13,994 bases of DNA from Caulobacter sp. CCH9-E1 (GCF_001556515.1 NZ_LSJA01000058.1:1-13994); one strand, 5' to 3'; positions 1 to 7,698 are shown, counted from the first letter of the stretch. The notes: generated by a model from the letters alone, not told the origin. Translations and numbers: made by a program.

Positions 1-84
1 CAAACCAGCCCTGGCAAAAGCCCGATTGACCCAACACAGTCGCCGGCTCTACGCTACGCTTCGGCCGGGATGACACGAGGTTTG
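1..84. repeat. Intergenic palindromic repeat, partial copy (CCGGCTCT..GGGATGAC family)
   Basis: Bases 43-74 closely match the right half of the element at 13688-13792: both run CCGGCTCT, a GC-rich stretch, then GGCCGGGATGAC. Here CCGGC (43-47) can pair with GCCGG (64-68). The outer edges CAACC-like CAAACC (1-6) and GGTTTG (79-84) are also exact inverted complements, so the copy may be a complete small inverted element or the end of a larger one cut by the window. It lies just downstream of hisE, where a hairpin could help end the his transcript, but there is no T-tract. Family membership is seen directly; function is inferred. Confidence 0.6.
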
Positions 85-88
85 TGAT

Positions 89-415
89 TTAGGACTTTCT
101 GGACGCCTTCTCGGCGATGCCGGAGGTCCCCTCGCGGGCTTCCAGCTTCTCGGCCACGGCGTCCAGCGAGACGTCCGAGGCCGCCATCAGGGCCAGCCAA
201 TGGTAGAGGAGGTCGGCGCTTTCGGCGGCCAGGGCGTCCGGACCCTGGGCCACGGCCGCGATCACCGTCTCGACGGCCTCCTCGCCCAGCTTCTTGGCCG
301 CGAGGGCCGGGTCGTTCAGCAGCTTGGCGGTGTAGGACACCGACGGATCGCCGCCCTTGCGGGCCTCGATGGTCGCCGCGAGGCGTTGCAGGATGTCGGT
401 CAGGCGCTGGCTCAT
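89..415 (-). CDS. hisE: Phosphoribosyl-ATP pyrophosphohydrolase HisE
   Basis: Cytosolic enzyme of histidine biosynthesis that hydrolyses phosphoribosyl-ATP to phosphoribosyl-AMP and pyrophosphate, the second step of the pathway. The 108-residue protein has the usual length of stand-alone HisE and the all-alpha MazG-like signature: KKLGEEAVE at 41-49 and ESADLLYH at 65-72, giving the acidic residues E45, E46, E49, E65 and D68 expected to bind magnesium. The ATG at 415 overlaps the hisF stop as ATGA, which fixes the start; the same frame stays open upstream but runs inside hisF. It is the last gene of the operon. HisI, which carries out the next step, is not fused to it and is not in the window. 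The C-terminus is rich in charged residues. Confidence 0.95.
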   Translation of the reverse strand: MSQRLTDILQRLAATIEARKGGDPSVSYTAKLLNDPALAAKKLGEEAVETVIAAVAQGPDALAAESADLLYHWLALMAASDVSLDAVAEKLEAREGTSGIAEKASRKS

Positions 416-1194
416 GCGACCTCCTTCAGGGCGTCGAGACGCACCGGGATGCCGGCGGCGGCCATGGCTCGCTTGGCTTCGCCGATCGAGATCTCGCCGA
501 AGTGAAAGATCGAGGCGGCCAGCACGGCGGCGGCGTGGCCGTCGCGGGCGGCTTCCACCAGGTGCTCGGTGGTCCCTGCGCCGCCCGAGGCGATCACCGG
601 GACATTGACCTCGGCCGTGACGGCCTTCAGCAGCGGGATGTCGTAGCCGATCTTGGCGCCGTCGCGGTCCATCGAGGTCAGCAGGATCTCGCCCGCGCCG
701 CGCTCCACGACCTTGGCGGCCCATTCGACCACGTCGATGCCGGTGTCCTTGCGGCCGCCATAGGTCCAGACGTTCCAGCCCGAGCCGTCCTCGCGCGCCT
801 TGGCGTCGATCGCCACGACCACGCACTGGGCCCCGAAGGCGTCGGCGCCGCCGGCGATCAGGTCCGGGTTCTCGACGGCGGCGGTGTTGACCGAGACCTT
901 GTCGGCGCCGGCCAGCAGGAGGCGGCGCATGTCACCGACCTGCCGCACGCCCCCGCCCACCGAGACGGGCATGAAGCAGACCTCGGCGGTGCGCGAGATC
1001 ACGTCCAGGATCAGGCCCCGGCCTTCGCTAGACGCCGTGATGTCCAGGAACATCAGCTCGTCCGCGCCAGCGGCGTCATACGCTCTGGCCTGCTCCACCG
1101 GGTCGCCGGCGTCGCGCAGGGAGACGAAGTTGACCCCCTTGACCACCCGCCCGTCCTTCACGTCGAGGCAGGGAATGATCCGGGTCTTCAGCAT
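412..1194 (-). CDS. hisF: Imidazole glycerol phosphate synthase, cyclase subunit HisF
   Basis: Synthase subunit of IGP synthase, a (beta/alpha)8 barrel that joins PRFAR with ammonia delivered from HisH to give imidazole glycerol phosphate and AICAR. The 260-residue length is typical. The catalytic aspartates are visible: D11 in IPCLDV and D130 in VVAIDA. Phosphate-binding glycine motifs follow the barrel repeats, SVGGGVR at 78-84 and ASGGAG at 202-207, and TSMDRDG at 173-179 matches the family. The ATG at 1194 shares its A with the hisA TGA (TGATG), and the stop overlaps the hisE start by 4 bp, so hisA, hisF and hisE are probably translationally coupled. Its partner hisH lies two genes upstream in the same operon. 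Confidence 0.97.
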   Translation of the reverse strand: MLKTRIIPCLDVKDGRVVKGVNFVSLRDAGDPVEQARAYDAAGADELMFLDITASSEGRGLILDVISRTAEVCFMPVSVGGGVRQVGDMRRLLLAGADKVSVNTAAVENPDLIAGGADAFGAQCVVVAIDAKAREDGSGWNVWTYGGRKDTGIDVVEWAAKVVERGAGEILLTSMDRDGAKIGYDIPLLKAVTAEVNVPVIASGGAGTTEHLVEAARDGHAAAVLAASIFHFGEISIGEAKRAMAAAGIPVRLDALKEVA

Positions 1195-1919
1195 CAGGCG
1201 GCCGCCGCGATCAGGGCTTCGGCCGGGCGGATCGTGCCGGCGTAGAGCGACCGGCCCAGGATCGCGCCGGCGATCTCGACGCCCTCGCGCGCCTTCAGGC
1301 GTTCGATGTCGGCGACCGAGGCGACGCCGCCCGAGGCGATGACGGGGATCGAGACGGCGTCGGCCAGCTCGCCCACGCCCTCGACATTGACGCCCGTCAG
1401 GGCGCCGTCGCGGCTGATGTCGGTGACGATCAAGGCGGCGACGCCCGCGTCCTCGAAGCGCTTGCCCAGCGAGATGGCGTCGAGGTCCGACAGGCCCGTC
1501 CAGCCGTCGACCGCGACCTTGCCGTCACGCACGTCGACGGCCACGGCGATCTGCTCGGGCCACAGGCGGGCGGCCTTGCGGACCAGGTCCGGATCGTGGA
1601 CGGCCACGGTGCCCAGGATGACGCGGGACACGCCCGCCTCGATCCAGGCCTCGACGCCTTCCAGCGTGCGAATGCCGCCGCCCAGCTGCACCGGGATCGA
1701 GATCGACTCCAGGATCGTCTCCACGGCGGCGGTGTTGACCGACTTGCCCTCGATGGCGCCGTTCAGATCAACGACGTGCAGCCACGAGAAGCCGTCCTTG
1801 ACGAAGCGCTGAGCCTGGTCGGCGGGCGAGGTGTTGAAGACCGTGGCCTTCTCCATGTCGCCGTGCAGCAGACGCACGCACTGGCCGTCCTTCAGGTCGA
1901 TGGCGGGATAGAGGATCAT
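1194..1919 (-). CDS. hisA: Phosphoribosylformimino-5-aminoimidazole carboxamide ribotide isomerase HisA
   Basis: A (beta/alpha)8-barrel isomerase that carries out the Amadori rearrangement of ProFAR to PRFAR, the substrate of HisF/HisH. The protein opens [12 protein letters not shown], with catalytic D8; D129 (VAVDVRDG) is the second acid/base residue and D167 lies in VTDISRDG. Phosphate-binding motifs LGGGIR (79-84) and ASGGV (195-199) are present. The chosen ATG at 1919 overlaps the hisH stop as ATGA and gives 241 residues, the family norm. An in-frame ATG at 1928 would add MAP and is preceded by CTGGA, so it cannot be excluded. The same frame stays open far upstream, but that stretch is antiparallel noise inside hisH. 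Confidence 0.96.
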   Translation of the reverse strand: MILYPAIDLKDGQCVRLLHGDMEKATVFNTSPADQAQRFVKDGFSWLHVVDLNGAIEGKSVNTAAVETILESISIPVQLGGGIRTLEGVEAWIEAGVSRVILGTVAVHDPDLVRKAARLWPEQIAVAVDVRDGKVAVDGWTGLSDLDAISLGKRFEDAGVAALIVTDISRDGALTGVNVEGVGELADAVSIPVIASGGVASVADIERLKAREGVEIAGAILGRSLYAGTIRPAEALIAAAA

Positions 1920-2557
1920 GGGCGCCATTCCAGGAAGTTGGCGAGCAGGGCGAGCCCTGAGGCTTGTGACTTTTCGGGGTGAAATTGTACGCCCGCGACG
2001 TTGTCCCTGGCCACCGCGGCCGTGAACGGGCCGCCGTGGTCGGTTGTCGCGACGACATCTTCCGGGTTGGAAGCGTTCAGGGCGAACGAATTGGCGTAGT
2101 ACATGTGGGCGCCGTCCTCGATGCCCTTGAACAGGGCATGAGCGCGCGTGAACGCGATCGCGTTCCAGCCCATGTGCGGGATGGTGAGATGCGGGTCGTT
2201 GGGCTCGAGCTTCTTCACCTGGCCCTTGATCCAGTCCAGGCCCGGGGTGACGCCGAACTCCAGGCCTTCGGTGGCCAGGAGCTGGTGGCCCACGCAGATG
2301 CCCATGAACGGCGCGCCCCGGCCGTGCACGGCCTGGTTCATCGCCTCGTAGACGCCGGTGGCGTCCAGGCCCGCGCGGCACGAGGCGAAGGCCCCGACGC
2401 CGGGCAGGAAGACGCGATCGGCCTTGGCGACAAGGTCGGGATCGGCGGTGACGACGATGTCGGCGTCGAGCGCGCGGCGGCGGGCCGCCTCACGCAGGGC
2501 CTTCTCGGCCGAACGCAGGTTGCCCGACCCGTAGTCGATCAGGGCGACGGTCTGCAT
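1916..2557 (-). CDS. hisH: Imidazole glycerol phosphate synthase, glutaminase subunit HisH
   Basis: Class I glutamine amidotransferase subunit that hydrolyses glutamine and passes ammonia to HisF. At 213 residues it is full length. It starts [13 protein letters not shown], typical of HisH. The catalytic triad is visible as C88 (GICVGHQLL), H193 and E195 (QFHPEKS). Two positions look unusual for HisH. H91 replaces the methionine of the common GMQLL nucleophile-elbow motif, giving GHQ as in CarA/GuaA-type amidotransferases. YYANSFAL (153-160) stands where many HisH proteins have a YFVHSY-like segment. The triad is intact, so activity is expected. The start at 2557 has AAGGA seven bases upstream, overlapping the hisB stop region; hisB ends 9 bp before. 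The stop overlaps the hisA start. Confidence 0.94.
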   Translation of the reverse strand: MQTVALIDYGSGNLRSAEKALREAARRRALDADIVVTADPDLVAKADRVFLPGVGAFASCRAGLDATGVYEAMNQAVHGRGAPFMGICVGHQLLATEGLEFGVTPGLDWIKGQVKKLEPNDPHLTIPHMGWNAIAFTRAHALFKGIEDGAHMYYANSFALNASNPEDVVATTDHGGPFTAAVARDNVAGVQFHPEKSQASGLALLANFLEWRP

Positions 2558-2566
2558 GGAGTGTCC

Positions 2567-3157
2567 TTACAGCACGCCCTTGGTGGACGGAGCCTGGCCG
2601 CCGGTCTTCGGGTCGATCTCGACCGCCTGACGCAGCGCCCGGGCCAGGGCCTTGAAGCCGCTTTCGGCGACGTGGTGGGTGTTGTCGCCGTACAGGGTCT
2701 CCAGGTGCACGCACGCCCCGCAGTTCATCGCGAACGCGTGGTGGAACTCCTTGAAGAGCTCGGTGTCCATCTCGCCGACCTTGGGCCGCTTGAAGTCGAC
2801 CTTCCAGACCAGGTACGGGCGGTTGGACAGGTCGATGGCGCAGCGCGTCAGGGTCTCGTCCATCGGGATATAGGCCGAGCCGAAGCGGCGGATGCCCTTG
2901 AAGCCGTCCAGCGCCTTGTTCACCGCCAGGCCCAGCACGATGCCGGTGTCCTCGACGGTGTGGTGCATGTCGATGTGCAGATCGCCCTTGGTCTCGACCT
3001 TCAGGTCGAAGCCGCCGTGGCGCGCGAAGCTCTCCAGCATATGGTCGTAGAAACCAATGCCGGTGGAGATCGTCGAGGCGCCGGTCCCGTCGAGATCGAT
3101 CCAGACCCGGATCTGGGTCTCCTTCGTCTCGCGGACCACTTCAGCGGTGCGGGCCAT
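2567..3157 (-). CDS. hisB: Imidazoleglycerol-phosphate dehydratase HisB (monofunctional)
   Basis: Manganese enzyme that dehydrates imidazole glycerol phosphate to imidazole acetol phosphate, the step after HisF/HisH. The 196-residue protein contains only the dehydratase domain, with no histidinol-phosphatase fusion as in enterobacteria. Metal-binding signatures are clear: FYDHML at 36-41, the HHTVED motif at 65-70, DETLTR at 100-105, and the second histidine-rich motif GDNTHHVAE at 157-165, giving H39, H65, H66, E69, H161, H162 and E165. The ATG at 3157 has only a weak Shine-Dalgarno. It lies 25 bp downstream of the kinase gene and 9 bp upstream of hisH, so it is probably on the same transcript as both. 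Confidence 0.96.
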   Translation of the reverse strand: MARTAEVVRETKETQIRVWIDLDGTGASTISTGIGFYDHMLESFARHGGFDLKVETKGDLHIDMHHTVEDTGIVLGLAVNKALDGFKGIRRFGSAYIPMDETLTRCAIDLSNRPYLVWKVDFKRPKVGEMDTELFKEFHHAFAMNCGACVHLETLYGDNTHHVAESGFKALARALRQAVEIDPKTGGQAPSTKGVL

Positions 3158-3182
3158 CTGAGTTCTAAAGTCCGTTCTTGCC

Positions 3183-4172
3183 TTAGAGGCCGTTTTGGGC
3201 GGCCAGCTCGCGCAGGGAGACCTGCGGACGCGGACCGTAGTGTTCGATCACCTCGGCGGCGGCCAGGCTGCCCAGCTGGCCACAGATAGGCAGCGGGCGG
3301 CCCTGGGAAAGGCCGAAGAGGAAACCCGCCGCGTATTGGTCGCCCGCGCCGGTCGTGTCCACGACTTTTTCCACCGGGTAGGCCGAGATTTCGTGCAACT
3401 GCCCGTTTGCGGCCACCACCGAGCCTTTTTCGCTGCGGGTGACGGCGGCGATCTCGCAGCGGTCGGCCAAGGCCTTGACGGCTTCTCCAAAGTTGGTGGT
3501 CTCGAACAGCGAGCAGACTTCGCTTTCGTTGGCGAAGACGATGTCGCACTGGGTTTCGATGAAGCCCAGCAGGGCGCCGCGGTGGCGGTCGACCATGAAG
3601 CTGTCGCTCAGGGTCATCGAGATCTTGCGACCCGCGCCGTGGGCCAGGGCGGCGGCCTTGGCGAAGGCGCGACGGGCTTCCGGCGGGTCGAACAGATAGC
3701 CTTCCAGGTACGAAATCTGCGCGCGCTCGATGATCTCGGGGTCGACGTCGGCCGGGGTCAGCTCGACGCAGGCGCCCAGATAGGTCGACATGGTGCGCTG
3801 GGCGTCGGCGGTGACATTGATCAGGCTCTGGGCCGTGGCCGGACCTTCGGCCAGCGGCGGGGTGGTGAACACGCAGCCGATGGCGTTCATGTCGTGGCGG
3901 AAGACGCGGCCCAGCTGGTCGTCGGCGACCTTGCCGATGAAGGCGGCCTTGCCGCCGAAGCTGGCGACGCCGGCCACGGTGTTGGCGGCGCTGCCCCCCG
4001 AGGCCTCGATCCCGGCCGACATCACGTCGTACAGGCTGGCCGCCCGGGCCGGATCGATCAGGGCCATCGAGCCCTTCACCAGGCCCTCGCGCGCGAGGAA
4101 GGCCTCGTCGCATTGGGCGATGACGTCGACGATGGCGTTGCCAATGGCGGCGACGTCGTAGAGCGCGGTCAT
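3183..4172 (-). CDS. PfkB-family carbohydrate/nucleoside kinase (adenosine-kinase-like)
   Basis: Ribokinase-fold kinase of 329 residues. It has the N-terminal PfkB signature around GNAIVDV (11-17), the [10 protein letters not shown] motif (59-68) that contacts the sugar, and the C-terminal [13 protein letters not shown] (272-284) with catalytic base D278 and the anion hole GAGD. These features and the length fit the adenosine kinase/sugar kinase group widespread in alphaproteobacteria; the substrate cannot be read from sequence and could be adenosine, another nucleoside or a sugar. The ATG at 4172 is chosen because homologous N-termini begin near (T)xYDVxxIGNA; the frame is open to 4256 but the extra 28 residues look non-coding. 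It is the first gene of the his operon, 25 bp before hisB. The Shine-Dalgarno is weak (AAAGG, about 13 nt away). Confidence 0.85.
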   Translation of the reverse strand: MTALYDVAAIGNAIVDVIAQCDEAFLAREGLVKGSMALIDPARAASLYDVMSAGIEASGGSAANTVAGVASFGGKAAFIGKVADDQLGRVFRHDMNAIGCVFTTPPLAEGPATAQSLINVTADAQRTMSTYLGACVELTPADVDPEIIERAQISYLEGYLFDPPEARRAFAKAAALAHGAGRKISMTLSDSFMVDRHRGALLGFIETQCDIVFANESEVCSLFETTNFGEAVKALADRCEIAAVTRSEKGSVVAANGQLHEISAYPVEKVVDTTGAGDQYAAGFLFGLSQGRPLPICGQLGSLAAAEVIEHYGPRPQVSLRELAAQNGL

Positions 4173-4223
4173 GGGGCGTAGCAAACCTTTGAAAGAACTG
4201 GGCCGTAAGCCAAGCAGCACGGC

Positions 4224-4246
4224 GATTAAAGGAAGTGGGGCGTCAA
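4224..4246 (-). promoter_or_regulatory. Possible housekeeping promoter for the kinase-his operon
   Basis: Read on the minus strand, TTGACGC (complement of 4240-4246) matches the TTGACGS -35 element of Caulobacter housekeeping promoters. Ten to twelve bases further on is TTTAATC (complement of 4224-4230), a partial match to the GCTANAWC -10 element. The spacing is shorter than ideal. It lies in the 248-bp spacer between two divergent genes, about 50 bp upstream of the kinase ATG, where the operon promoter should be. The match is only suggestive. Confidence 0.3.
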
Positions 4247-4420
4247 GGCAACGCAAGCTCTTGCCCGCGACCCTGCGACACTCTAACGCGAACCGCCAAA
4301 TAAGGGCCTGTCGGCGGTCCGGTCAGATCGCCGATAGATCCTCGTCTCTTTGATTAGGCGCATTTTCTAACGACGAACGGGCGTCCACTTCGTCGGAAAA
4401 TGCTTGGAGCGAGCAAACCG

Positions 4421-5278
4421 ATGGTCGACGTCCTGATCCTGGTTCCGGCCCGAGACGAGCCGCGGTTCGCCACGACCTGGACGCCGTTGTTCGAGCGTCT
4501 GGCCGCGCCGCTGCGCGCCCACGGCCTGCTGGTCGGCGCCCAGCCCTGGACCGATCCGATCGAGCGCGGCCGCGCCCGGCTGGTCATGCCGTCCCTGGCC
4601 TGGGGCTATCACCACCGCCAGCCCGAGTGGTTCGCCCTGCTGGATCGGCTGGAGGCCGAGGGAACGCGGGTCGCCAATCCGGCGGCGGTGCTGCGCTGGA
4701 ACTCGACCAAGATCTATCTGGTGGAGCTGGCCGGCAAGGGGGCGCCAGTGGTCCCAACCCACGCCCATGACCAGCTGACGATGGACGCCGTCGAGGCCGC
4801 CTTCGACGCCTTCGGCGTCGACGAGGTGGTGGTCAAGCCGCAGGTCTCGGCCGGCTCGCAGGACACCATCCGCGTCAAGCGCCATGGCTCGCTGGAGGGC
4901 GGCCCGACGGGCCCGGCGCTGATCCAGCCCTTCCTGCCGGCGGTCGGCGAGGAGGGCGAGCTGTCCCTCTTTTATTTCGACGGCCGCTTCAGCCACGCCG
5001 TGGCCAAGGTGGCCGCCTCCGGCGACTTCCGCGTCCAGCCGCAGTTCGGCGGCCAGGTCAGCGAGATCGCGCCGGAGCCCGAGGCTCTGCGCGCCGCCGA
5101 GATGGTGCTGAACGCCGCGCCGGGGACCCTGACCTACGCCCGCGTCGATTTGATCCGCGGCCTCGACCACACGCCCCAGCTGATGGAGCTGGAGGTCATC
5201 GAGCCGGACCTCTTCCTCGAACACGCGCATGACAAGGGCGCGGCGTTCGCGGCGGCGGTGATGCGGGCGATCGGCTAG
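4421..5278 (+). CDS. ATP-grasp superfamily ligase, function unknown
   Basis: A 285-residue single-chain ATP-grasp protein, resembling in layout the glutathione synthetase/RimK group and cycloserine ligase DcsG-like proteins. Visible features are K97 in NSTKIYL, the ATP-binding lysine K139 in EVVVKPQVSAGS, the hinge region ALIQPFLPAVGEEGELSLFY (166-185), FSHAVAKVAASGDFRVQPQFGG (190-211), and the metal-binding acidic run ARVDLIR then LMELEVIEPDLFLE (254-267). These proteins typically join a carboxylate to an amine or thiol through an acylphosphate; the substrate is not evident. The ATG at 4421 is preferred, with GGAG 11 nt upstream; an ATG at 4400 would add seven residues. It is transcribed alone, divergent from the his operon, and ends facing nth across a repeat mosaic. 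The context gives no pathway. Confidence 0.8.
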   Translation: MVDVLILVPARDEPRFATTWTPLFERLAAPLRAHGLLVGAQPWTDPIERGRARLVMPSLAWGYHHRQPEWFALLDRLEAEGTRVANPAAVLRWNSTKIYLVELAGKGAPVVPTHAHDQLTMDAVEAAFDAFGVDEVVVKPQVSAGSQDTIRVKRHGSLEGGPTGPALIQPFLPAVGEEGELSLFYFDGRFSHAVAKVAASGDFRVQPQFGGQVSEIAPEPEALRAAEMVLNAAPGTLTYARVDLIRGLDHTPQLMELEVIEPDLFLEHAHDKGAAFAAAVMRAIG

Positions 5279-5289
5279 CTAAGACAAAG

Positions 5290-5404
5290 ATGCTCCCTCG
5301 CGATGCGGGGGAGCTGTCGCGGAGCGACTGAGGGGCAAGCTGGAAATAGGCTGAGGTTGCCCCCTCCGGCCCTCTGGGCCACCTCCCCCGCAGCGCGGGG
5401 GAGG
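5290..5404. repeat. Multi-hairpin intergenic repeat mosaic at a convergent junction
   Basis: The short space between two convergent genes is almost filled by nested inverted repeats. CCTCCCCCGC / GCGGGGGAGG (5382-5391, 5395-5404) is a perfect 10-bp stem with a 3-base loop. GGCCC/GGGCC (5368-5372, 5376-5380) and GTCGC/GCGAC (5316-5320, 5324-5328) are smaller perfect stems. GAGGGGCAA (5330-5338) pairs with TTGCCCCCTC (5357-5366) across the centre, and GCTCCCTCGC (5292-5301) forms an imperfect stem with GCGGGGGAGC (5305-5314). It resembles the mosaic at 7647-7779 in design. It could act as a bidirectional transcription end, though there is no T-tract. Confidence 0.75.
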
Positions 5405-5417
5405 AACTGAACAGGCC

Positions 5418-6149
5418 TCACGCCCCCAAAAACAGCTCCCGCGACGGACACAGATCGCTGATCTTGCACACCTCGCACTTGGGCTTGCGCGCCACGCAGA
5501 CATACCGTCCGTGCAGGATCAGCCAGTGGTGCGCCCGGGTCTGATAGGGACCGGGCACGATCCGCATCAAGTCCTGCTCGACCGCGTCGGGCGTCTTGCC
5601 GGTCGACAGTTTCAGGCGGTGCGAGACGCGGAAGACGTGGGTGTCGACGGCGATGGCCGGCTCGATGTCCAGCTCGTTCAGCACCACGCTGGCGGTCTTG
5701 CGGCCGACGCCGGGCAGGCTTTCCAGCGCCGCCCGGTTCAGCGGCACCTCTCCGCCATACTGGCTGACCAGGATATTGGCCGTGGCGAGGACGTTCTTGG
5801 CCTTGGTCCGGTAGAGGCCGATCGAGGCGATGTAGGGGACGAGGCCCGCCTCGCCGAGGTCCAGCATCGCCTGGGGCGTATTGGCGACCTTGAACAGCTT
5901 GTCGGTGGCCTTGTTGACGCTGACGTCGGTGGCCTGGGCCGACAGGGCCACGGCGGTGACCAGCTCGTAGGGGTTGGAATAGTTGAGCTCGGTCTTGGGG
6001 CGGAGTTCGAGGCTCTCGAACCGCTCGAACAGCACCTCGACCCGTTCGCGTTCGGCGGGAGAGATGCGTCTGGCCGCCTTCTTCCTCGTTGGCTTGGCTT
6101 GGGCGGGCTTCGACTTGGCGACAACGGGTTTGGCCATGGGGCGGACCAT
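5418..6149 (-). CDS. nth: Endonuclease III (DNA glycosylase/AP lyase)
   Basis: Base-excision repair enzyme that removes oxidised pyrimidines and cleaves the abasic site. It shows the helix-hairpin-helix LPGVGRKTASVVL with the catalytic lysine in GRKTA, the catalytic aspartate in AVDTHVFRVSHRL, and the C-terminal [4Fe-4S] ligands C-x6-C-x2-C-x5-C in the segment CVARKPKCEVCKISDLC. The N-terminus carries an Ala/Lys/Pro-rich extension of about 30 residues before the catalytic core, compared with E. coli Nth. The start at 6149 (243 residues) is chosen because GAGGGG lies about 11 nt upstream; ATG 6137 (MAKPVV, 239 residues) is equally possible. It is divergent from the DUF2244 gene over about 53 bp and convergent with the ATP-grasp gene. 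Confidence 0.94.
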   Translation of the reverse strand: MVRPMAKPVVAKSKPAQAKPTRKKAARRISPAERERVEVLFERFESLELRPKTELNYSNPYELVTAVALSAQATDVSVNKATDKLFKVANTPQAMLDLGEAGLVPYIASIGLYRTKAKNVLATANILVSQYGGEVPLNRAALESLPGVGRKTASVVLNELDIEPAIAVDTHVFRVSHRLKLSTGKTPDAVEQDLMRIVPGPYQTRAHHWLILHGRYVCVARKPKCEVCKISDLCPSRELFLGA

Positions 6150-6202
6150 GCCGTGATGCGCCCCTCTCGCCAAGCGCCCGGGCCGCGCCTAAATTCCGCG
6201 CC

Positions 6203-6679
6203 ATGGCCTCGCCGCTCTACATGGACCGGGTGATCGCGCCGCACCGTTCGTTGACGCCTCAAGGGGCGGCGGTGCTGCTGGCCGTGGTCATGGCCTTCAA
6301 CATCCTGGTGGCGGTGTTCCTGCTGGTGGTCGGCGCGCCGCCGGTGCTGCCGTTCCTGGGCCTCGACGTCCTGGCCCTGTGGCTGGCCTTCCGCGCCAGC
6401 GATCGCGCCGCCAAGCGCGTCGAGCGCGTCCAGGTCACCGCCGAGGCCGTCACCGTCAGCCGCGAGGACGAGAAGGGCGCGCGGACGGTCTGGACCTCGC
6501 CGACGGCCTTCACGCGGGTCGGCGTCGATCTCCCCGGCGAGCATGACGCCCGCGTGCGGCTGATGATCCATCGCAAGCGCCTGACCCTGGCCCGGTCGCT
6601 CAGCCCCGAGGAGCGAATCCGTTTCGCGGGCGCCCTGCAGGACGCCATCCGCGCCGCGCGCAACGAGCGCTGGTCGTGA
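6203..6679 (+). CDS. DUF2244 family membrane protein
   Basis: A 158-residue protein matching the DUF2244 pattern common in alphaproteobacteria. It has two adjacent hydrophobic helices at about 21-43 and 46-64 linked by GAPPVLPF, followed by LDVLALWLAFRASDRAAKRVERVQV and a soluble C-terminal beta-rich domain ending in SLSPEERIRFAGALQDAIRAA. The function is unknown; it is an inner-membrane protein with a cytosolic tail by inference. ATG 6203 (MASPLYMDR) is chosen because the conserved part starts there; the frame is open to 6089 but overlaps nth. ATG 6221 is an alternative. No strong Shine-Dalgarno is seen. The stop overlaps the longest frame of the next gene, so the two may share a transcript. 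Confidence 0.8.
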   Translation: MASPLYMDRVIAPHRSLTPQGAAVLLAVVMAFNILVAVFLLVVGAPPVLPFLGLDVLALWLAFRASDRAAKRVERVQVTAEAVTVSREDEKGARTVWTSPTAFTRVGVDLPGEHDARVRLMIHRKRLTLARSLSPEERIRFAGALQDAIRAARNERWS

Positions 6680-6741
6680 CCAGCGAAACGGCCGCAAGAA
6701 CCGGGCGGACGGCGTTATCCGACGCGGCTAGCGTGTCGGAC

Positions 6742-7698
6742 ATGGCATACGACGCATCCTTCCTGTCGACGGGCCTTTCGGAGGCCGCCAGCCAAGAGCT
6801 GGCGCGTCTGGCCGAACGCTCGGTCGACTACCACCGCATGGCCAAGGCGCTCGACTGGCTGGCCGAGCGGTGGTCCGATCACCCCTCGCTGGACGAGGCG
6901 GCGGGGGCCGTGGGCCTGTCGCCGTTCCATTTCCAGCGCATCTTCACCCGCTGGGCGGGGGTCAGTCCCAAGACCTTCGTCTCGGCCATCGCCCACGCCG
7001 AGGCGCGCCGCTCGCTGGAGGCCGGCGGCACGGTTCTGGACGCGGCCTTCGACGCGGGGCTGTCGGGGCCGTCACGCCTGCACGACCTGTTCATCGCCCA
7101 GGAGGCGGCGACGCCGGGCGAGGTGCGGCGGCGCGGGGCCGGGATGACGCTGCGCTGGGGCTGGGCCCCGACGCCGTTCGGCAAGGGCCTGTTCGTGATG
7201 GCCGAGCGGGGCCTGGCGGGCCTGGCCTTCTCCGACGGCGAAGACGAGATGAGCTTCGCCGACATGCACCGCCGCTTCCCGGCCGCCGACTGGGTCCGCG
7301 ACGACGCGGCCGCCCAAGCCATGGCCCTGCGCGCTTTCATACGCGGTGGGGGCGCGGGCGGGGAGGGGCCGTTGCCGGTGGTGCTGATCGGCTCGCCGTT
7401 CCACATCCAGGTCTGGAAGGCCCTGCTGACCATCCCGGCCGGGGCGACGGCCACCTACGGCCAGGTCGCCGCCTGGGCCGGCAAGCCCGGCGCCTTCCAG
7501 GCGACCGGCGGCGCCATCGGGGCCAACCCGATCTCGCTCTTGATCCCCTGCCACCGCGCGATCGCCAAGAGCGGCAAGCTCACGGGGTATCACTGGGGCC
7601 TGGCGCGGAAGGCGGCGATCCTGGGGATGGAGGCGACGCAGAGGTTCCCTCTCCCAGAGGGAGAGGGCGGGGCCCGTCGCGAAGCGATGGGAGGGTGA
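6742..7698 (+). CDS. Ada-like protein: AraC-type HTH plus methylated-DNA-[protein]-cysteine methyltransferase
   Basis: Repairs O6-alkylguanine by moving the alkyl group to its own cysteine and probably also regulates transcription. Residues about 33-125 form an AraC-type DNA-binding region (SLDEAAGAVGLSPFHFQRIF). Residues 140-299 form the methyltransferase domain, with the HTH GATATYGQVAAW (234-245), the Asn hinge GANP (260-263) and active-site C270 in IPCHRAI. The N-terminal zinc domain of E. coli Ada that senses methyl phosphotriesters is absent, so any sensing must work differently. ATG 6742 is chosen; a GTG at 6676 would add 22 residues overlapping the DUF2244 gene. The last 17 residues (FPLPEGEGGARREAMGG) are encoded by an intergenic repeat and are probably not part of the ancestral protein. 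Confidence 0.87.
   Translation: MAYDASFLSTGLSEAASQELARLAERSVDYHRMAKALDWLAERWSDHPSLDEAAGAVGLSPFHFQRIFTRWAGVSPKTFVSAIAHAEARRSLEAGGTVLDAAFDAGLSGPSRLHDLFIAQEAATPGEVRRRGAGMTLRWGWAPTPFGKGLFVMAERGLAGLAFSDGEDEMSFADMHRRFPAADWVRDDAAAQAMALRAFIRGGGAGGEGPLPVVLIGSPFHIQVWKALLTIPAGATATYGQVAAWAGKPGAFQATGGAIGANPISLLIPCHRAIAKSGKLTGYHWGLARKAAILGMEATQRFPLPEGEGGARREAMGG

Noticed and set aside
1979..3289. A 436-codon open frame on the plus strand opposite hisH, hisB and the kinase gene
   Set aside because: The translation is a low-complexity Arg/Val/Gly/Asp mix typical of antisense frames in high-GC DNA, while the minus strand encodes well-conserved enzymes.
4253..4264. Small inverted repeat GCAAG-CT-CTTGC in the divergent spacer, considered as an operator
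   Set aside because: A 5-bp palindrome with a 2-base gap is expected by chance at this length and nothing else supports regulation.
4367..5230. A 287-codon minus-strand frame opposite the ATP-grasp gene
   Set aside because: Repetitive Gln/Gly/Asp/Arg content and no recognisable motif; the plus strand shows conserved ATP-grasp residues and a ribosome binding site.
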